Positions 61,307 to 64,000 of a stretch of DNA of 64,000 nt are shown here, piece after piece. Below the pieces are notes generated by a model that searched no databases, was not told the origin of the DNA, and saw nothing but the letters and a program-made list of their open reading frames with translations. A program made the position numbers and the translations under genes. This DNA comes from Tepidanaerobacter acetatoxydans_A (GTDB lineage Bacteria; Bacillota; Thermosediminibacteria; Thermosediminibacterales; Tepidanaerobacteraceae). The stretch's first letter is position 1. Each line of letters starts with the position of its first letter. Location: contig JALHJR010000007.1 in the NCBI GenBank assembly GCA_022840405.1, positions 14,195 through 78,194 of the forward strand, read 5' to 3'.

Positions 61307-61837
61307 ATGAATATTGCCGCATCTGTATCGGCACAAGGATATGGAAACGAAGCAGCGTTTGACTACCGGGCAGAAATGACAGGCCATTTAATAATTAAGC
61401 CCAGTACAGGGCACGAGTTTCTAAATATGCTGGCTGATTTATGCCAATATCAGAAATCCATATATTTGCTAAAAATCTTCAGCCATTCTTATCCTCGCGG
61501 TATTATCATGTCTAACTGGAGCGGGTTTTATGACGAACCAGGACCTAGTGATACAAAAAGAGCCGCTTATTTAAGCGACTTAGCCGGTAGAATCCATAAA
61601 GGAGAAATCCAATTTATTACCGATTCACAAATTTTATTATTTGGATGTGATTTAGGAAGTTTTTCTCAAAAGCTTTCTTCTGTTACCGGGGGTATTGTGG
61701 TAGGTTCTGATGGAGGGACTTACCCCGAAATTTGGGGCAATCGAGAAACAGGCGTGTTTCTAAGCACCGGTAATTGGCTTGTATATAAAAACGGCAGCCT
61801 TGCGTACAATGCAGGCAAGCGGTACAGAGCATGGTGA
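61307..61837 (+). CDS. Protein of unknown function with caspase-like His/Cys arrangement
   Basis: This 176 aa protein is not recognised by name. After a hydrophobic strand it has YLLKIFSHSYPRG (His60) and later ITDSQILLFGCDLGSFSQKL (Cys114) followed by SVTGGIVVGSDGGTYPE. A strand-His-x-x-x-x-Gly and strand-x-Cys pair is the clan CD (caspase/CHAT/DUF4347) pattern; DUF4347 domains have a similar LLYGC and TGADVAASD. There is no signal peptide. ATG 61307 follows AGGGAGG by 9 nt. It is divergent from the RsiV-like gene and convergent with the acyltransferase. Confidence 0.6.
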   Translation: MNIAASVSAQGYGNEAAFDYRAEMTGHLIIKPSTGHEFLNMLADLCQYQKSIYLLKIFSHSYPRGIIMSNWSGFYDEPGPSDTKRAAYLSDLAGRIHKGEIQFITDSQILLFGCDLGSFSQKLSSVTGGIVVGSDGGTYPEIWGNRETGVFLSTGNWLVYKNGSLAYNAGKRYRAW

Positions 61838-61839
61838 AC

Positions 61840-62955
61840 TCATTTTTTCTTGCCTAAACCTAATAGAATCATTCTCAATGGAGTCCTATCTGCAATATAG
61901 CAGAACATATATGAACATATTGTTGTAAGAGCAAATACTAAAATCAGTTGAAAGACACGTGTTGTATATGTTCCATAAAATTTACCGACAACTTTTTTTA
62001 CTACTGTTAAAACTTGCGGATGTACAAAGAAAATACCATATGAATACCGCGATATGCTGTTAAAAAGCGTTGCAAGTTTATCCTGTTTCATTAATTTTTG
62101 GGCAAGAAGATATATTGCGGGTATCGCCGCCATTGAATTAATCAAAACTGTGGGCCTCATAGAAGTATATGTTTCAAGATGTGATTGTCCGTATTTTACA
62201 AATCCAAGGTATGCTTCTATTATGACTAAGAATGTGGTTATGACATATAATAATGCGGTTAGTAATTTATTTAAATGTATTTCTTTCACAATACTCCAGT
62301 TTTGAGCTACAACCCCGCCAAGAATAAAATAGAAATACCACCCTACAAAATTTACGGAATAATATTTCTGAAGCCAGTCTATTATGTATATTCCGCTCAT
62401 GGTCATAAAGAAGCGGCAATATATAATTATAGAAAAATATAGGACAAAATTTACCACTATAAATTTCAGTGGTTTCCTTATTCTTGCCATAAGACTTAAA
62501 AGAACAGGGAATATAAAATATAACTGTACAATCATTAATACAAACCATATTGGTGTATGTATATTTTCTTTAAATGTCCAATTGATATATGATAAAAGTG
62601 CTTCTTTAACGGGTAAACCGATAAAAGCAAAGGATGGATTGAACACATCCCTTAAAATCATGTACACAAAACTCCAGACAAGATATGGAACAAATACAGT
62701 TTTAAATCTCCTTAAGTAAAAATCCTTCAAGTCAAGTTTCTTCCGACCGTATCCGTAGAAAAGTCCAAAACCCGAAACAAAAACAAATAAAGGCAGGCAA
62801 ATTCGCGACCATTGATTTAATATAAGCCCAAGATGAAAAGCATTGCTGTTTACCGGGCTGTATGCCACATAAGCTGCCGAAACGTGGAGCACTAATACCA
62901 TTAAGATAGCTGCTGCTCGCATAAAGTCCAATTCAACTACCCTAGACTTAGCCAT
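61840..62955 (-). CDS. Acyltransferase family 3 membrane protein
   Basis: A 371 aa membrane O-acyltransferase of the OafA/YrhL/NodX type with about ten helices. The N-terminal ELDFMRAAAILMVLVLHVSA with its Asp-Arg and His motif is diagnostic, and RICLPLFVFVSGFGLFYGYG follows. Such enzymes acetylate or succinylate surface polysaccharides or lipids; no polysaccharide genes are nearby. GGAGGAG precedes the ATG, 14 bases after thiN. Confidence 0.9.
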   Translation of the reverse strand: MAKSRVVELDFMRAAAILMVLVLHVSAAYVAYSPVNSNAFHLGLILNQWSRICLPLFVFVSGFGLFYGYGRKKLDLKDFYLRRFKTVFVPYLVWSFVYMILRDVFNPSFAFIGLPVKEALLSYINWTFKENIHTPIWFVLMIVQLYFIFPVLLSLMARIRKPLKFIVVNFVLYFSIIIYCRFFMTMSGIYIIDWLQKYYSVNFVGWYFYFILGGVVAQNWSIVKEIHLNKLLTALLYVITTFLVIIEAYLGFVKYGQSHLETYTSMRPTVLINSMAAIPAIYLLAQKLMKQDKLATLFNSISRYSYGIFFVHPQVLTVVKKVVGKFYGTYTTRVFQLILVFALTTICSYMFCYIADRTPLRMILLGLGKKK

Positions 62956-62969
62956 ATTTCTCCTCCGTT

Positions 62970-63614
62970 CTAAATCTCATCTTCCGTACACTTCACTGCC
63001 AACAGCAGTCCCTGCTCTATTTCAACTTTGGCAGCACTTGTCAAAAATACATTGCTGATTCCACGTGCCGGTCCCATGAGAAGTGTTTCGCCTTTTAGCG
63101 GATAGTATAATCCCTCGGTCGTAACACCTGTTACTTTAGGAGTTATCGGAACAAGGGACAAGATATCCCCTTCTTTTCCCTCTATTTCAACAGGTTCATC
63201 TATTAAAAACATTTCCCAGTTTCCGTCTGCCAGTTTCAGCTCAAGCCCCTGTTGCTTAAAGCTTACCATTAAAAATATATTGGCAAGGCTGTGATCCGGC
63301 CGATTGCCGAGGGCACCCAAGAGTAAAGCTTCATCAGCGCCAAGTTTTAAAGCCTCACATACAGCTAATTCTGTATCAGTAAAGTCTTTTTCCGAAGGAA
63401 AGTTTTGCTTTTTAACACCCAATTTTTGCACTTTTTCCATATCAGCGGGACTAATTGAGTCCATATCTCCTACCAATAAATCCGGTACAACCCCCATGTT
63501 AAAAGCATGGCGAACACCACTGTCGGCACATATAACTATACTGCAACAGCTTAAATATTTCTTGACTTTTTCATAGTTTTCAATATCTCCACCGCCAAAA
63601 ATAACTGCTTTCAT
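62970..63614 (-). CDS. thiN: Thiamine diphosphokinase
   Basis: ThiN transfers pyrophosphate from ATP to thiamine. Motifs: ADSGVRHAFNMGVVPDLLVG, DMDSISPADME, FPSEKDFTDTELAV and LLGALGNRPDHSLANI, with a C-terminal beta domain. The 214 aa length is normal. Commonly this gene follows rpe/rsgA; here it is first in a pair with the acyltransferase. Confidence 0.94.
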   Translation of the reverse strand: MKAVIFGGGDIENYEKVKKYLSCCSIVICADSGVRHAFNMGVVPDLLVGDMDSISPADMEKVQKLGVKKQNFPSEKDFTDTELAVCEALKLGADEALLLGALGNRPDHSLANIFLMVSFKQQGLELKLADGNWEMFLIDEPVEIEGKEGDILSLVPITPKVTGVTTEGLYYPLKGETLLMGPARGISNVFLTSAAKVEIEQGLLLAVKCTEDEI

Positions 63615-63718
63615 GATAATCCTCCATAAACATATACCAAAACTTTTATAAGTAATTGAACAAAATCGCTAACGCGATGACTTAAAAGACTTTTTTTCGT
63701 TATCGATATTAAAATTAT

Positions 63719-63829
63719 AGTGGCAACACATTCACAAATAAGGTATTGTTAGGTTACTACACAAAACAAGCCATCATGTGAGGTGCTGCCACTGTGTTTA
63801 TAGTATCATGTTTTTGTGTAACTAACAAC
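63719..63829. repeat. Nested imperfect inverted repeats
   Basis: AGTGGCA (63719-63725) pairs with TGCCACT (63787-63793), extended by CAC/GTG. A second pair, TTGTTAGGTTACTACACAAAA near 63748-63768 and its near complement at about 63809-63829, interlocks with it. No reading frame of note occurs. It may be the end of a decayed insertion element; I could not name it. Confidence 0.4.
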
Positions 63830-63885
63830 TTATTTTATTTAATTTTGTCAAGGACGCCGTTACTATTCAGAGGTTGCAAACGGCT

Positions 63886-63955
63886 TGTCATCCTAAACAC
63901 AGTGAAGGATCTTTGTAAGGATTAAATAAGATTCTTCGCTGCGCTCAGAATTCCC
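63886..63955. repeat. Dispersed palindromic element (TCATCCT...AAGATTCTTCGCTGCGCTCAG type)
   Basis: The left arm TGTCATCCTAAACACAGTGA and following AGGATCTT are imperfectly complementary to the right arm AAGATTCTTCGCTGCGCTCA plus GAATTCCC. The arms match a repeat common in many bacterial intergenic regions (GTCATTCTGAGCG...GAAGAATCTT). The left arm has drifted. The rest of 63615-64000 holds no gene that I can support. Confidence 0.6.
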
Positions 63956-64000
63956 ACGTGTTTCCACGCCACAATAAACGAATATTAATTGCTATTCCTT

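Noticed and set aside
1..64000. CRISPR array, prophage or integrative element
   Set aside because: No regular spaced direct repeats, integrase, transposase or phage structural gene was seen anywhere in the window.

Overview
The window reads as chromosome of an endospore-forming, anaerobic, low-GC member of the Clostridia. Evidence: sporulation and germination genes (yqfC, yqfD, spoIIP, gpr, cwlD, sspI), a rubrerythrin, the oxygen-independent radical-SAM protein HemW, a HrcA/CIRCE heat-shock operon, strong AGGAGG-type ribosome sites and many TTG and GTG starts. A group III (archaeal-type) chaperonin inside the dnaK operon fits a thermophilic or syntrophic lineage such as Tepidanaerobacter or relatives; that placement is inference only.

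Region 1-31.6 kb is almost entirely minus-strand and follows the gene order around Bacillus subtilis dnaK. Read in transcription order it is comEC, holA, (rpsT on the other strand), a holin-like membrane protein, gpr, spoIIP, a yqxA-like gene, lepA, hemW, then hrcA, group III chaperonin, grpE, dnaK, dnaJ, prmA, rsmE, mtaB and a HIT protein. rpsU and yqeY follow with their own promoter, then nfeD, floA and a small gene, then yqfC, yqfD, phoH, a PgpH-like protein, ybeY, dgkA, a DUF3048 lipoprotein, recO and a ccpN-like regulator. The cdd, era and glyQS genes usual at the end of this block are absent. A perfect CIRCE operator precedes hrcA.

Region 31.6-35.4 kb holds a cobalamin riboswitch and terminator controlling a lone cobT, a zinc-ribbon protein, dapB, and a rubrerythrin with a PerR-like operator. 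Region 35.4-44.6 kb is a purine operon transcribed purS-Q-L-F-M-N-H-D, making IMP from PRPP together with enzymes encoded elsewhere. Region 44.8-52.3 kb carries an aminotransferase, a PAP2 phosphatase, sspI, an unusually long metallo-beta-lactamase/beta-CASP protein, a THUMP-type methyltransferase, smpB and an FmdB-like protein. A consensus promoter then drives tRNA-Gln(CUG) and tRNA-Glu(CUC). Region 52.7-64 kb has rnr, cwlD, a HisD paralogue, a BlaI/M56 pair, an AIM24-family protein, an RsiV-like secreted domain, a possible caspase-fold protein, an acyltransferase and thiN, ending in a gene-free stretch with palindromic repeats.

The most unusual observations are: (1) the group III chaperonin between hrcA and grpE; (2) three genes (ccpN-like, gpr, purM) whose conserved N-termini lie upstream of any ATG/GTG/TTG codon and whose only well-placed start after a Shine-Dalgarno sequence is ATA; (3) a duplicated, unrecognised C-terminal domain on a beta-CASP protein; and (4) a small protein with a caspase-like His/Cys arrangement.
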